Of a stretch of 64,000 nucleotides of DNA, positions 43,524 to 53,125 are shown one piece after another. The DNA is from G965222505 sp965222505. GTDB taxonomy: Bacteria; Bacteroidota; Rhodothermia; Rhodothermales; DATKEJ01. Below the pieces are notes generated by a model, which worked only from the letters and a program-made list of their open reading frames with translations, was not told the DNA's origin and ran no database searches. Numbering within the stretch: position 1 is the stretch's first letter; every line of letters begins with the position of its first letter. Position numbers and translations under genes: made by a program. The stretch is taken from positions 3,658,001 to 3,722,000 of the forward strand of contig OZ244956.1 in assembly GCA_965222505.1 (NCBI GenBank), written 5' to 3'.

Positions 43524-45935
43524 TTAATCCGGATTCGGTAGTGTTACGCGGTCGGGGCCGACGTGTGTTTGGATGAGTTTCAGGATGCGGCGGTATTCGT
43601 CAGTCCAACTGCTCGGTTCCGTGAAGCCGTGGCCCTCGACGGGATACACGGCCATCTCCCACTCTTTCTTGCCCAACTCGATGAGGCGCTGGGAAAGCCG
43701 GACCACATCCTGGTATTGCACATTTGTGTCGATGATGCCGTGGGCAATGAGGAGGGGGTCTTCCAGGTTTTCGGCAAAGTTGATGGGCGAAGATCGGGCA
43801 TAGGCCAGGGAATCTTCCGCCGGGGTGTTCAGGATGTTGGCCGTGTAGGGGTGGTTGTAGTGCGCCCAGTCCGTGACGGAACGTAGCGCAGCCCCTGCCC
43901 CGAAGTGCTCGGGGGCCGTGAACAGGCCCATGAGCGTGATAAACCCGCCGTAGGAGCCGCCATAAATGGCGACCCGTTCCGGGTCTACTCCGTACGTTTG
44001 TTGCACGAATTTGGAGGCATCGATGTAATCGCCGAGGTCGCGTCCGCCCATGTGGCGGTAGATGGCCGTGCGCCAGTCGCGCCCGTATCCGGCGGAGCCT
44101 CGATAGTCTACATCCATCACCACATAGCCGAGGTCGGCGAGGAGGTTGTGGAACATGTACTCGCGGTAGTAGGAACTCCACCACTTGTGGACGTTGTGCA
44201 GGTATCCCGCCCCGTGGACGAACAACACGGCGGCCCCATTGGGTGCATCTGGGGTGTAGACACGGGCTGGAACGGGTACACCATCCGAGGCTTCAAAGTA
44301 GACAATGGCAGGGTCGCGCCAGGGATAGGTCGCCCATTCCGTTGTAGGGGAGAGGGTGAGTTGCTCCGGTTCGTACCGGGGGACCAGGCTGTGCCGGAAC
44401 ACTTCCGGTGGGCGGTTGCTGTAGGAATAGCGTTTGGCGAGTTTGGTGCCGTCCGGAGAGCGTGCAAACTGGTGCCGCCCGGCCTCTTCAGACAGTTGCA
44501 CCCGGTTGCCCCCATCGACCGGCATCTGGTAGATATGCTCTTCAAACGGAGACACCTCGCTGCTGCCAAACGTCCAGTAGCTGCCGTCCATCGAGAGTTG
44601 GGGGTTGTAGACCTCGAAGTTGCCGCTGGTGCGTGCGGTGATCTCGCCAGATGCCACATCGACGGTGTACAGGTGGCTGTAGCCGGTACGCTCACTCTGG
44701 AAATAAAACCGCTGCTGATCGGCCAGCCAGCCGACGGTATCATCGCCACCGAACCAGGAAATGCCAGGGCCGGCGATCCAGGCTTCGTCGCGCTGCCGGT
44801 CCAGAACCTTCAAATCGCCGGTTTCGGGGTCCAGGCGCACAATCCAGCGGTCCTTGTTGTCCCGTACGCGCACGACCATCACGGCATGTGCGCCATCCTT
44901 GCTCCAGTAGGGGCCAAACGGGATGAAATGTCGGGGCTTATCCTCGTCCGCTTCCACATCCTGTTCCTTGAGGAAGGCCGGTACTTCATAGGCACCTGGC
45001 AGGGTGGTGAAATCGACGGCATAGGTGGTGTCCTGTTGCAAGTCCTGAATGTGGAAACTGTATTTGGCCCCCGGTGCGCCGACCTTGACGCGGGCATTCA
45101 GGTCTTCGGCATAGCCGGACTCGGTCACATAATTTTGGACCACGGTGCCTTTGTTGTTGCTGGGGCGTTCGCTGAGGCGGAACGTGACGAAACGGGCTGT
45201 GGGGTCAACTTGCAGCCGCTCGACGCGTTTTTTGCCGTGATAAAAGGTAGGCGGCAGGTCTTTGGCGGCTTCTTCCCTTTCCTCGGCGGCTTCGTGGGTT
45301 TCTTCTTCTTCAGCTTCCTGGCGAACGACCTCAAACAAGTCGAGCTGTTGGGCTTCGAGGAAGGCATCTTGTTCGTCCGGGCTTTTTTCTTTGGGTTCTG
45401 AGCCGCCGCGCAGGTCGGTCAGTTGGGTGAGCAGGCCGGTTTCCGGATGGAGATGGTAGAGGTTGTTGCCCCGGATGAAGGCAATGCCGCCATCGGCGAG
45501 GAAGCGGGGATTGGACTCCGCATCGACGGTGCGGGTGAGGCGGGTGGATTGGCCCGTGGTGCGGTTGAACAGGTAAAGGTCGGCATCGCGGGTGTAGACG
45601 CGCTGGGAGAAATCGGCGTTGTAGGCCGAGGCCCCGTGGTCCCACCCGTTGAAGCGCGGGGCCATCATGCGGCGTTCGGCAGCGGTGACCTGGAGGGGCG
45701 CGGTGCTGTCGTTGGGCACTTTAAACAGGGAATCGGCGGGGAAGGCTCCTTTGGGGTTCCAGTTAAAGTACAACGCGTCCCCGGTTTCGGTCCAGAAGGG
45801 TGTGCCAGGCCAGGCCCCGATCCACGTGTCGGGGTCCTGCATAATGGTTTCGACGGTGAGTGGGGAGGTCTGAGCTGTAAGGGCTGAAGGGGTGAGAATC
45901 AGCACCAGGCTGATATAAAACAAGGACCTGAGCAT
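43524..45935 (-). CDS. Secreted S9-family prolyl oligopeptidase-like peptidase
   Basis: The protein has 803 residues from ATG 45935, chosen to place a signal peptide at the N-terminus (MLRSLFYISLVLILTPSALT). The N-terminal part is a DPP-IV-like beta-propeller. The C-terminal alpha/beta-hydrolase domain has the nucleophile Ser in AIYGGSYGGFITLMGLF, the Asp region in DPLLIAHGIIDTNVQYQDV and the His in PVEGHGFTEPSSW. An acidic insert of Glu/Ala repeats (QEAEEEETHEAAEEREE) at about residues 210-230 may be a coiled coil. It probably degrades peptides in the periplasm. Confidence 0.93.
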   Translation of the reverse strand: MLRSLFYISLVLILTPSALTAQTSPLTVETIMQDPDTWIGAWPGTPFWTETGDALYFNWNPKGAFPADSLFKVPNDSTAPLQVTAAERRMMAPRFNGWDHGASAYNADFSQRVYTRDADLYLFNRTTGQSTRLTRTVDAESNPRFLADGGIAFIRGNNLYHLHPETGLLTQLTDLRGGSEPKEKSPDEQDAFLEAQQLDLFEVVRQEAEEEETHEAAEEREEAAKDLPPTFYHGKKRVERLQVDPTARFVTFRLSERPSNNKGTVVQNYVTESGYAEDLNARVKVGAPGAKYSFHIQDLQQDTTYAVDFTTLPGAYEVPAFLKEQDVEADEDKPRHFIPFGPYWSKDGAHAVMVVRVRDNKDRWIVRLDPETGDLKVLDRQRDEAWIAGPGISWFGGDDTVGWLADQQRFYFQSERTGYSHLYTVDVASGEITARTSGNFEVYNPQLSMDGSYWTFGSSEVSPFEEHIYQMPVDGGNRVQLSEEAGRHQFARSPDGTKLAKRYSYSNRPPEVFRHSLVPRYEPEQLTLSPTTEWATYPWRDPAIVYFEASDGVPVPARVYTPDAPNGAAVLFVHGAGYLHNVHKWWSSYYREYMFHNLLADLGYVVMDVDYRGSAGYGRDWRTAIYRHMGGRDLGDYIDASKFVQQTYGVDPERVAIYGGSYGGFITLMGLFTAPEHFGAGAALRSVTDWAHYNHPYTANILNTPAEDSLAYARSSPINFAENLEDPLLIAHGIIDTNVQYQDVVRLSQRLIELGKKEWEMAVYPVEGHGFTEPSSWTDEYRRILKLIQTHVGPDRVTLPNPD

Positions 45936-46027
45936 AGGAAAATATTGGCAGATGTAAGAGATTGAGCAGCGCAAGATACACAACCCGACCCATTCTTGCC
46001 GGAGTACTAGCGGTTACGCATTATGTA

Positions 46028-46819
46028 CTACGGGATGTTCGCCGCAACGGGTACTGTGAGGTCAATCAATTCTACCTGTTGATCGAAGACCTGAATTTTG
46101 CCGGTCGGTACACCGTTGGGACCTGTCACCTGGCTGGTTGAACGGAATGTGCTTTGGATCAGTCCTTCTTCGGCCACCCAGATGGACCAGTCGTCATTTG
46201 TTGCGGGCTGGGTGGTTACAGTCAGGATAGAGGTGCAATTGAAGGTTCCGGCGCGCACCATGACGGGCGCGCTATCGGACACCGTGCGGGTTTGGCGAAA
46301 CACCCCCTCATTAAAGACTTCCCAGGATGAACCCGCTTCCAGTGGGTATTGCAAGGCAAAGCGGGTAATGTCTCGTATCACAATGGCTGTGTCTGCGGGT
46401 GCAGTCTGTGGGAAAAACAAAGGCCAGGTTGCGGTCGGTTGGCCGGTTTTCAGGAGGAGGGGTGAACCTAAACCCGGGTTTTGATAGGCAATGTCTTGAA
46501 GTGCACCCTCGGTATTGCGGTACCATGAACGGGCCGTCCATTCAGGAAATTCTTCCTGGGTGATGTCCAATCGAATCAAGTCCGTGCGTTCACCCAGGGT
46601 TTCATTTTCCGCAGCAATGTGGACCTGAAGGGTGTCGATCTCCTGGAAGGAAACAACGCCAGCAGTATCGGAAATGGTGGTCGTGAGGGTATAGGTGTAA
46701 ACCGTGCCGACGCGTAAATCGAGCTGCGTAATGAGAGTGTCTTTTGGGGTCGGATCGTCCGGTTCAGAACTGTCGCATCCCACGAGAAAGGCAACGGCAA
46801 ACAAGAGCAGCAGGCGCAT
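46028..46819 (-). CDS. Uncharacterised lipoprotein
   Basis: The 263-residue protein begins MRLLLLFAVAFLVGCDSSEP, a lipoprotein signal with lipobox L-V-G-C at residue 15. The mature part is beta-rich and Thr-rich (VGTVYTYTLTTTISDT, TFNCTSILTVTTQPATND, TFRSTSQVTGPNGVPTGK) without a recognised domain. It ends in a short hydrophobic strand. It lies 92 bp upstream of the S9 peptidase on the same strand and could be a partner, but nothing shows this. Confidence 0.7.
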   Translation of the reverse strand: MRLLLLFAVAFLVGCDSSEPDDPTPKDTLITQLDLRVGTVYTYTLTTTISDTAGVVSFQEIDTLQVHIAAENETLGERTDLIRLDITQEEFPEWTARSWYRNTEGALQDIAYQNPGLGSPLLLKTGQPTATWPLFFPQTAPADTAIVIRDITRFALQYPLEAGSSWEVFNEGVFRQTRTVSDSAPVMVRAGTFNCTSILTVTTQPATNDDWSIWVAEEGLIQSTFRSTSQVTGPNGVPTGKIQVFDQQVELIDLTVPVAANIP

Positions 46820-46825
46820 CAGAAA

Positions 46826-47197
46826 TCAGTTTGGAGGGCCGATGGCAAGGGCATCCGGCAGGTCGTTACGTTGGGTTTCAGGGTTGACGACCGAGAGCAG
46901 CGGCAGGTCCATCGCGGTTAGGAACGGGGCCACCGTCGAGAACACGAACTCTTGCTGGAATTCGTAGAAATCGGCATCGAAGCCTGCGCGGTCTCCGGTA
47001 TGGCCCAGGATGTCTACGTACAAAACGCGGGGCCAGTCCGGATATTGTGCTTGTGCCGTTTGGACCAAGGCAAAGACATCCTGGGCGGCATCATCGAAGG
47101 TATCATCAGCCTTGACGATGTGGTACAGGGACACCACGTTGTCGAAGCCCATCCAGATGCCGGGGCGTTCGGGTTTGTTGTATGCAGGAGGGGTCAT
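46826..47197 (-). CDS. Uncharacterised short protein
   Basis: From ATG 47197 the product has 123 residues (MTPPAYNKPERPGIWMGFDN); the open frame continues upstream to 47305 but that part looks non-coding. Features are FDDAAQDVFALVQTAQAQYP (helix) and WPRVLYVDILGHTGDRAGFD, which resembles a strand-turn of an alpha/beta fold. No family is recognised. It ends 6 bp before the lipoprotein gene start, so the two are probably co-transcribed. Confidence 0.55.
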   Translation of the reverse strand: MTPPAYNKPERPGIWMGFDNVVSLYHIVKADDTFDDAAQDVFALVQTAQAQYPDWPRVLYVDILGHTGDRAGFDADFYEFQQEFVFSTVAPFLTAMDLPLLSVVNPETQRNDLPDALAIGPPN

Positions 47198-47862
47198 AGG
47201 ACAGAGCAAGGGGACGAATAAGGAGGGTCCTACGATGGGTACAAAAGAAGGTTCACCGGCACATAGGGGTGTGCTGTCAAGCACAGCAAAAAATCGGGAA
47301 AGCAAGGCAAAAAAAAAGGTGCTAAAAAATTTTCAGGTTGATGTAACCTTGTGTTTGGGCTGCACGTATAGAGACACGGCTTATCCAAATCTCATTTGGT
47401 GGTGAGATGAAGGGGGAAGCCGATATGCACTTAGCGAACCATGCCCTGCTGCTCGTCAGCAGGAAATCCGCTTCTGTAGTCTCTCTCCCGGCGTATCGGT
47501 TTCCCCCGGCCATTTACTGACTGATGTTACGCCGCTTGTCGTTGATCTTGTGTATTTCGACAAGGTCGATGGGCCTGTTTGCGCTCCATGTGGGAAAAAA
47601 AGCCATGTACTGTGGTGTATTGCACAAAATAGAAAAAAATTTGGAGCCAGAGGATAAAAAAATGACCGACTGCAGGTTTTCAGTCCGCCTCCTCTGGCGC
47701 AACGGTCTTGCTTGATTGCATCCTTGTTGGGTACACGGGGTAACGGCAGTTCTGAGAAATACAAATTTCTCGGGGCTGCCGTTCATTGTTTGGTAAAGCA
47801 GCGTCAGCTAAATGTGGACTTGTTTGTTGCACGCCAAATGTGCGGTAGGTACGCGTGGAGGG
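47198..47862. other. 665-bp gene-poor region with one strong stem-loop
   Basis: No coding gene is supported. The part around 47283-47345 has A-runs. At 47742-47783 an imperfect hairpin is present: AACGGCAG pairs with CTGCCGTT, a 4/4 internal loop (TTCT/GGGG) follows, then GAGAAAT pairs with ATTTCTC around an ACAA loop. It lies about 80 bp past the stop of the kinase gene at 47863 (minus strand), so it may be that gene's terminator or a small structured RNA. Upstream promoter for the 47197 gene must also lie here. Confidence 0.5.
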
Positions 47863-50088
47863 CTATTCGAATGGCTGTGCTTGTTCCGGTTTGCCCCAGG
47901 CGGTGTAGAGTTGCGTCAGGTTGCTGTGTAGCACATCGATGAACGGGTGGTCTGGCCCCAGTTTTTCCTGTGCAATTTGGAGGGCCGTCATAAGTTTGGT
48001 TTCGGCTTCGGGATAGCGGCCCTGTTCCATGTAGACCCCGGCATGGGCACCGAACAGGAAGGCCACGTAGGGGTGGTTGCCCCCGACTTCCTGGAGCAGG
48101 ATGCTGTGGGACTCTTCAAACAGGGTATCGGCTGCGGCGAGGTTGCCGTCTTGCGTCAGCAGCATCGCCAAGTTGTTCAGGTTGGCGGCCAGGTTCATGT
48201 CCCTTATACCGCTGGCCCGGCGCAGTTCGATCACCCGATGGTATAGCCGCCGGGCTTCGGTCACATTCCCACGGGATTCCGTCACCATCGCCAGGGTATT
48301 CAGCAGGCCGGGGTCTTCGGGTTCGTTCGGGTGCACCGTGGGGTAGAGGGTCATGGCCTGTTGCATTAGCGTTTCGGCCTCGGCAAAGGCTTCCATGCGG
48401 TAGTGGAGTTTGGCGGCTTCATGGAGGTTTTCGAGATAAGCCTGTGAGCGCACCGTATCGGCTTGGGCAATAGCGTTGGCGTCTTCGAGGATTTCAAGGG
48501 CCGCTGGGTAGAGCCCCAGATGCCGGTACACCCCGCCGATGACGTTCAGCAATTCTACCTGGACCTCGGGCTGTTCGGCCAGTTCCTCTTTGACCTTTTC
48601 GGCCCCCTGGTCCAGCATTTCCCGGGCTGTGATGGAGGCATTCTGGGACTTGGTGGGGTCCGAGCCCTGGAAGAGGTCAGTTAAAAATGCAGTCACTTGT
48701 TGGGCCTTTTCGGCTTCGATGCGGGCACGGTCCCGTTCAAAGGCCAGATCTTCCGATTGCCGGGCAATCCGGTTGGCCTGTACCGCCATCGTGATCCCGA
48801 AGGCTGAGATCAACAAAAACAGGCCCACGGTCATGCTTACGCCCAGTTTATGCCGCCCAATGAATTTTTGCACCCGGTAGCGAACGGTGTCTTTCCGGGC
48901 CAGAACCGGGCGTCCGTTCAGGTGTCGGTTTATGTCTTCGGCGAGTTGTTCGGCGGAGGTATAGCGCCGGGTCGGGTCCTTGCGGAGTGCCATCAGAATG
49001 ATGGTGTCCAGGTCACCGCTGAGTTGGTTGTGGAGTTTGTCCGGCGAGGTCTTCCGGGCCTGACTCACCATGCGGGGGGTAATGGTTTTTTCTTCCTCGC
49101 CTCTGGTGCGGGTTTGGGTGGCCCGGACGGCGGTACTGGGCCGGGGCAGGTCCTGTTCGCAGATGATCCGTACCCATTCCTGGGGTGCCGTTGCGCGGAC
49201 CTGATAGGGCCGGTGGCCGGTCAGGAGTTCATAGAGCAAGACGCCGAGGGTGTAGACATCACTGACTGTGGTGATGGTTTCCCCACGTACCTGCTCGGGG
49301 CTGGCATATTCCGGCGTCATGAGTTGAAAGCCGGTGCGGGTCAGGGGGGCTTCGCCGGCTTCGTCCGGGTCCATCAGTTTGGCGATCCCGAAGTCCAGCA
49401 GTTTCACCCGGCCCTCAGGCGATGTGCCATCGCCCTTTGTGACGAGGATGTTGGACGGTTTGAGGTCGCGGTGGACGATCAGGTTTTGGTGGGCCACATG
49501 GACGGCCCGGCAGACGGTTTCAAACAGGCGAAGCCGATCTGGAATGGAAAGTTGATGGTCATCGCAATAGGTATTCAGGGGTACCCCGTCGATGTATTCC
49601 ATCACGAGGTAGGGGCGGCCTTCGGGGGCAGTGGCATCGCCTTCCATCAATCCACCATCCAGCAGGCGTGCAATGTTTGGATGCTGAAGCCGGGCCAGGA
49701 TTTGCCGTTCAACCCGAAACCGAAGCAGGGTTTCACCAGAGGCCCATCCGGCTTTGACCAGCTTCAGGGCCACCTGTTGTTGATATTGATCGTCGGCGCG
49801 TTCGGCCAGGAAGACGTCGCCCATGCCCCCTTGCCCGATGCGTTTGATAAGCCGGTAGGGGCCAATGTCCGCGCCCATCGGGATGGGTTGGGCTTTAGTT
49901 TGCACCAGTTTCTCTTCAAGGTGCAATGGGGCATCGTCCTCGTGGGCGTCGAGCATGGCTTCCACTTCGGCGCGCAGGTCTGCATCGTCTTCACAGGTCT
50001 CATCCAGGAAGGCACTCCGTTGGGAGGGGTCCTGGTCGAGGGCCTGGAAGAAAATCGTTTCCAGTTGGGCCCAGCGGTCGGCGTGCAT
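47863..50088 (-). CDS. Membrane-bound Ser/Thr protein kinase with TPR domain (second of pair)
   Basis: The 741-residue protein has an N-terminal helical domain (1-55). The kinase domain (about 75-390) is complete: IGQGGMGDVFLAE, Lys109, HRDLKPSNIL (206-215) and DFG (232-234). A membrane helix lies at about 415-436, followed by a coiled stretch rich in Arg/Glu and TPR repeats (about 480-735). The kinase is cytoplasmic and the TPR part probably periplasmic. It follows its paralogue by 8 bp and is third in an ECF sigma-kinase-kinase cluster. Unlike the kinase-like TonB protein, all catalytic residues are present. Confidence 0.94.
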   Translation of the reverse strand: MHADRWAQLETIFFQALDQDPSQRSAFLDETCEDDADLRAEVEAMLDAHEDDAPLHLEEKLVQTKAQPIPMGADIGPYRLIKRIGQGGMGDVFLAERADDQYQQQVALKLVKAGWASGETLLRFRVERQILARLQHPNIARLLDGGLMEGDATAPEGRPYLVMEYIDGVPLNTYCDDHQLSIPDRLRLFETVCRAVHVAHQNLIVHRDLKPSNILVTKGDGTSPEGRVKLLDFGIAKLMDPDEAGEAPLTRTGFQLMTPEYASPEQVRGETITTVSDVYTLGVLLYELLTGHRPYQVRATAPQEWVRIICEQDLPRPSTAVRATQTRTRGEEEKTITPRMVSQARKTSPDKLHNQLSGDLDTIILMALRKDPTRRYTSAEQLAEDINRHLNGRPVLARKDTVRYRVQKFIGRHKLGVSMTVGLFLLISAFGITMAVQANRIARQSEDLAFERDRARIEAEKAQQVTAFLTDLFQGSDPTKSQNASITAREMLDQGAEKVKEELAEQPEVQVELLNVIGGVYRHLGLYPAALEILEDANAIAQADTVRSQAYLENLHEAAKLHYRMEAFAEAETLMQQAMTLYPTVHPNEPEDPGLLNTLAMVTESRGNVTEARRLYHRVIELRRASGIRDMNLAANLNNLAMLLTQDGNLAAADTLFEESHSILLQEVGGNHPYVAFLFGAHAGVYMEQGRYPEAETKLMTALQIAQEKLGPDHPFIDVLHSNLTQLYTAWGKPEQAQPFE

Positions 50089-50096
50089 GGATCGGG

Positions 50097-52940
50097 TCAG
50101 GGTTGAAGGGGGGCGGTGTGTTCGGGTTGGCCGAGGGCAATATACGTCTCCATGAGGAGTTTGCGGGCTTCTTCCGCGAGCGGGGCGTTGTGAGCAGGGG
50201 CATCCTTGAGGACGGCATAACTCTCCCGCAGCAGGGGTTCGGCCTCGGTATATTGATTGAGCGCCACCAGGGTGCGGCCCAGCCAGTATTGCAGGCTGGC
50301 AAAGGCCGGGACGCCGCCACCCAGGGCCGGTTTCTGGATGCGCAGGGCCTCACGCAAGACCGGTTCTGCCTGCTCTGGTGCCCCGCCAACCACATAGGCC
50401 GCTCCGAGGTTCATGAGGGCTTCGCGGAATCGATAGTCGCCGTCTTCAGGCACGGCGTTACGCAAAATAGCTACGCTTTTTTGAGCGGTTTGAAGGGCTT
50501 CTTCATGGCGCGACATTTTCCGTAGCAACTCGCTATGCTGACTCTTGAAGTAGCCCGTCGACAGGCCCTCGGGTCCATACACTTGTTCCACCATTTCCAC
50601 GGCTTCTTTCATGTAGGGCAGCGCTTCGTCGTACCGTCCCTGAAACTGTAAGGCAATGCTGACGTTTCGGGCGGCGTTGGCTACATCCCAGTGGTCGTTG
50701 CCCAAAATGCCCTTTTGCAGCGCCAGGGCTTCTTGCAGGTGCGGGGTCCCTGTGGCCAGGGATCCCGCGATCACCAGATTGACGCCGATGTTGTTGAGGG
50801 TAGTCGCGACGGGCATGGACGCCGGCCCGTACACGCTACGCCGGACGGCCAGGAGTTTACGCAAGGCAGCCAAACGGGCACTACGGTCGGTTTGTAGTGC
50901 GGTGAAGAGTTCGAGGGTGCGCGGGTGGTTGGCCCCGAGCAGGGCCGTTAACATCGCCAGGGCATCGGTTTTATAGTGCCGGGTGCGGGTGGTGTCTCCC
51001 AAAAACCGGTAATGCTCGCCAAGGGCCCACAGGTTTAGCGCAATGTCCAGGTGTTGGGCAGGCCGTTTAGCCCGACGCACGGCCAGGGCTTCTTCGAGCA
51101 ACGCCAGTTCTTCAGCCTCGTCACTGGCGACCAATACGTCGGCGAGGTCATGCATGGCACGGGCCGTTTCGATGTGCTGGTTGCCCAGCACACGGCGATG
51201 GCGTTCCAGGGAAGCCCGTAGCAGCGGTTCTGCGGCTGGACGATCCTCCTTGTCTCGCGTAAGCAACGCCAGCAGATGTTGCGTACGGAGCACTTCCGGG
51301 GCATTCGCGCCGAGGTGGGTTTGCTGCGTTTTCAGGGCTTCTTCGAGCAAGGCCTGGGCTTCATCGAAATCGCTTCGGGCCGTGTACATGCGGCCCAGCA
51401 CCTGTTGCATCCGCGCCTGCACCTCGGGTTGCCCAGCCAAGGCCTGAAGCGACTGGTTCTTAATTCGGGTCAAAAAGGTGCCGACCTGTAGCGTATCTCC
51501 ACCGGGTACAATTTCGGGGTTGGTGGTTTCAAACAGGTCCACCATCACCTGCACCACCTGTTCGGCCTTATCCCGCTCGGCCTCGACCCGGTCCCGTTCC
51601 CGAGCCACTTGTCGGCCTTGTACCCACGTCAACACACTGAACCCGAGCAGCAACACGGCTACAGCAGTCCCGGCCAGTACCCCAATCTTGTTGCGTGCCA
51701 AAAACTTTTGTGTCCGGTACTTTAGGGTGTCGCTTCGAGCAATCAGTGGGCGATGTTCGAGGTAACGGGTGATATCTTCGGCCAGTTGTTCGGCAGAGGT
51801 GTAGCGGCGCTGCGGTTCCTTGCGTAGGGCCATCATCACCATATTGTCGAGGTCGCCGCGGAGTTGCTGTCTTAGCTTTTCCGGTTGGGTATGTCGTTGG
51901 CGGCTGACCTCATCCGGGGTGATTGTGCGGGTTTGCCCGTCGGCCTGCGTCACATCGACCACTTTGGAGACGGCTGTGCTGGGCCGAACCGGGTCCTGCT
52001 CCAGAATGATCCGGTCGATGTCGGTTTGGATGCGGGTGCTGAGTTGGAAGGGGAGGTGGCCGGTGAGCAGTTCGTAGAGCAGCACGCCGAGGGCATACAC
52101 ATCGGTGGTGGTCTGCACCGGTTCTCCCCGGACCTGTTCGGGGGCGGCATAGGCTGGGGTCATGACCCGGATGTGTGAGCGCGTTTGCAGCACCGAAATG
52201 TCCGAAACCTCGGGGTTGAGCAGCTTGGCGATACCAAAATCAAGCAGTTTCGGGGTGCCAGTACCGCCGTTTTTCGAGGGAATAACGAGGACATTGGAGG
52301 GTTTGAGGTCGCGGTGGACCACAAGGTTCTGATGGGCGAATTGCACCGCCTGGCAGACCTGCCGAAAGAGGTCGAGCCGTTCGGCAATCGGGAGCCGGTG
52401 TTGGTCACAGAAGTCGGTGATCGGTACCCCGTCGATGTATTCCATGACGAGGTAGGGTTGCCCGTCGGGTGATGGCCCATCGTTTTGCGTCACGCCGCCA
52501 TCCAGGAGGCGGGCGATGTTGGGGTGGGTCAGCCGGGCCAGGATTTGCCGTTCGGCGCGAAAGCGTTGCAGCACATCAGCGTAGTGGGGGCCACGGCGCA
52601 GGAGTTTGAGGGCCACCTGTTGCCGGTACTGGCCGTCGTCTCGTTCGGCGAGGTACACGTCCGCCATGCCGCCTTGCCCCAGGTGTTCGATAAGCCGATA
52701 AGCCCCGATGCGGGTTCCGATCTGGTCGGTGAGTTGGGACAGGACGGGGGCATCATCACCCACAAACCGGTGTTCCAGGGCCAGTGCGGAGGCCGTCTCA
52801 TGGGCATGGAGCATGGCTTCGACCTCGGTGCAGAGATCGGCATCGTCGGCACAAGCCTCTGCCAGATAGGTCTCACGCAGGTGTGTGTCGACGTCGAGTG
52901 CGCCGAAGAAGATGGTCTCAATGCGGGTCCAGCGATCCAT
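50097..52940 (-). CDS. Membrane-bound Ser/Thr protein kinase with TPR domain (first of pair)
   Basis: The 947-residue paralogue of the next gene is longer because of more TPR repeats. The kinase domain has LGQGGMADVYLAE, Lys112, HRDLKPSNVL (209-218) and DFG (234-236). A membrane helix follows (NKIGVLAGTAVAVLLLGFSV), then a coiled linker and a long run of TPR helices (from about residue 480). The N-terminal 50 residues (RIETIFFGALDVDTHLRETY and on) are shared with the other two kinase-like proteins. It is transcribed after the ECF sigma gene, which in this gene family usually controls or is controlled by the kinase. Confidence 0.94.
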   Translation of the reverse strand: MDRWTRIETIFFGALDVDTHLRETYLAEACADDADLCTEVEAMLHAHETASALALEHRFVGDDAPVLSQLTDQIGTRIGAYRLIEHLGQGGMADVYLAERDDGQYRQQVALKLLRRGPHYADVLQRFRAERQILARLTHPNIARLLDGGVTQNDGPSPDGQPYLVMEYIDGVPITDFCDQHRLPIAERLDLFRQVCQAVQFAHQNLVVHRDLKPSNVLVIPSKNGGTGTPKLLDFGIAKLLNPEVSDISVLQTRSHIRVMTPAYAAPEQVRGEPVQTTTDVYALGVLLYELLTGHLPFQLSTRIQTDIDRIILEQDPVRPSTAVSKVVDVTQADGQTRTITPDEVSRQRHTQPEKLRQQLRGDLDNMVMMALRKEPQRRYTSAEQLAEDITRYLEHRPLIARSDTLKYRTQKFLARNKIGVLAGTAVAVLLLGFSVLTWVQGRQVARERDRVEAERDKAEQVVQVMVDLFETTNPEIVPGGDTLQVGTFLTRIKNQSLQALAGQPEVQARMQQVLGRMYTARSDFDEAQALLEEALKTQQTHLGANAPEVLRTQHLLALLTRDKEDRPAAEPLLRASLERHRRVLGNQHIETARAMHDLADVLVASDEAEELALLEEALAVRRAKRPAQHLDIALNLWALGEHYRFLGDTTRTRHYKTDALAMLTALLGANHPRTLELFTALQTDRSARLAALRKLLAVRRSVYGPASMPVATTLNNIGVNLVIAGSLATGTPHLQEALALQKGILGNDHWDVANAARNVSIALQFQGRYDEALPYMKEAVEMVEQVYGPEGLSTGYFKSQHSELLRKMSRHEEALQTAQKSVAILRNAVPEDGDYRFREALMNLGAAYVVGGAPEQAEPVLREALRIQKPALGGGVPAFASLQYWLGRTLVALNQYTEAEPLLRESYAVLKDAPAHNAPLAEEARKLLMETYIALGQPEHTAPLQP

Positions 52941-53125
52941 ACAGGGGTAGGCGAGAATGGAAAAGGGGTGCAGGTACTATGACGTTGAAACGGTGTGAAA
53001 GTGGTCATGGGGAGCGTGATGCATGATGCGTGATTCCGGGTCATGTCAACCGGATTGTCGGTTAATACTTAGCACAAACGGTATTGTATAGCACCATGGA
53101 CAGGGCTAGGTTCACGCAATACGAA

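Noticed and set aside
47514..47786. Small minus-strand protein in the gene-poor region
   Set aside because: It covers the two-part hairpin and A/T runs, has no ribosome-binding site, and has no recognisable pattern.
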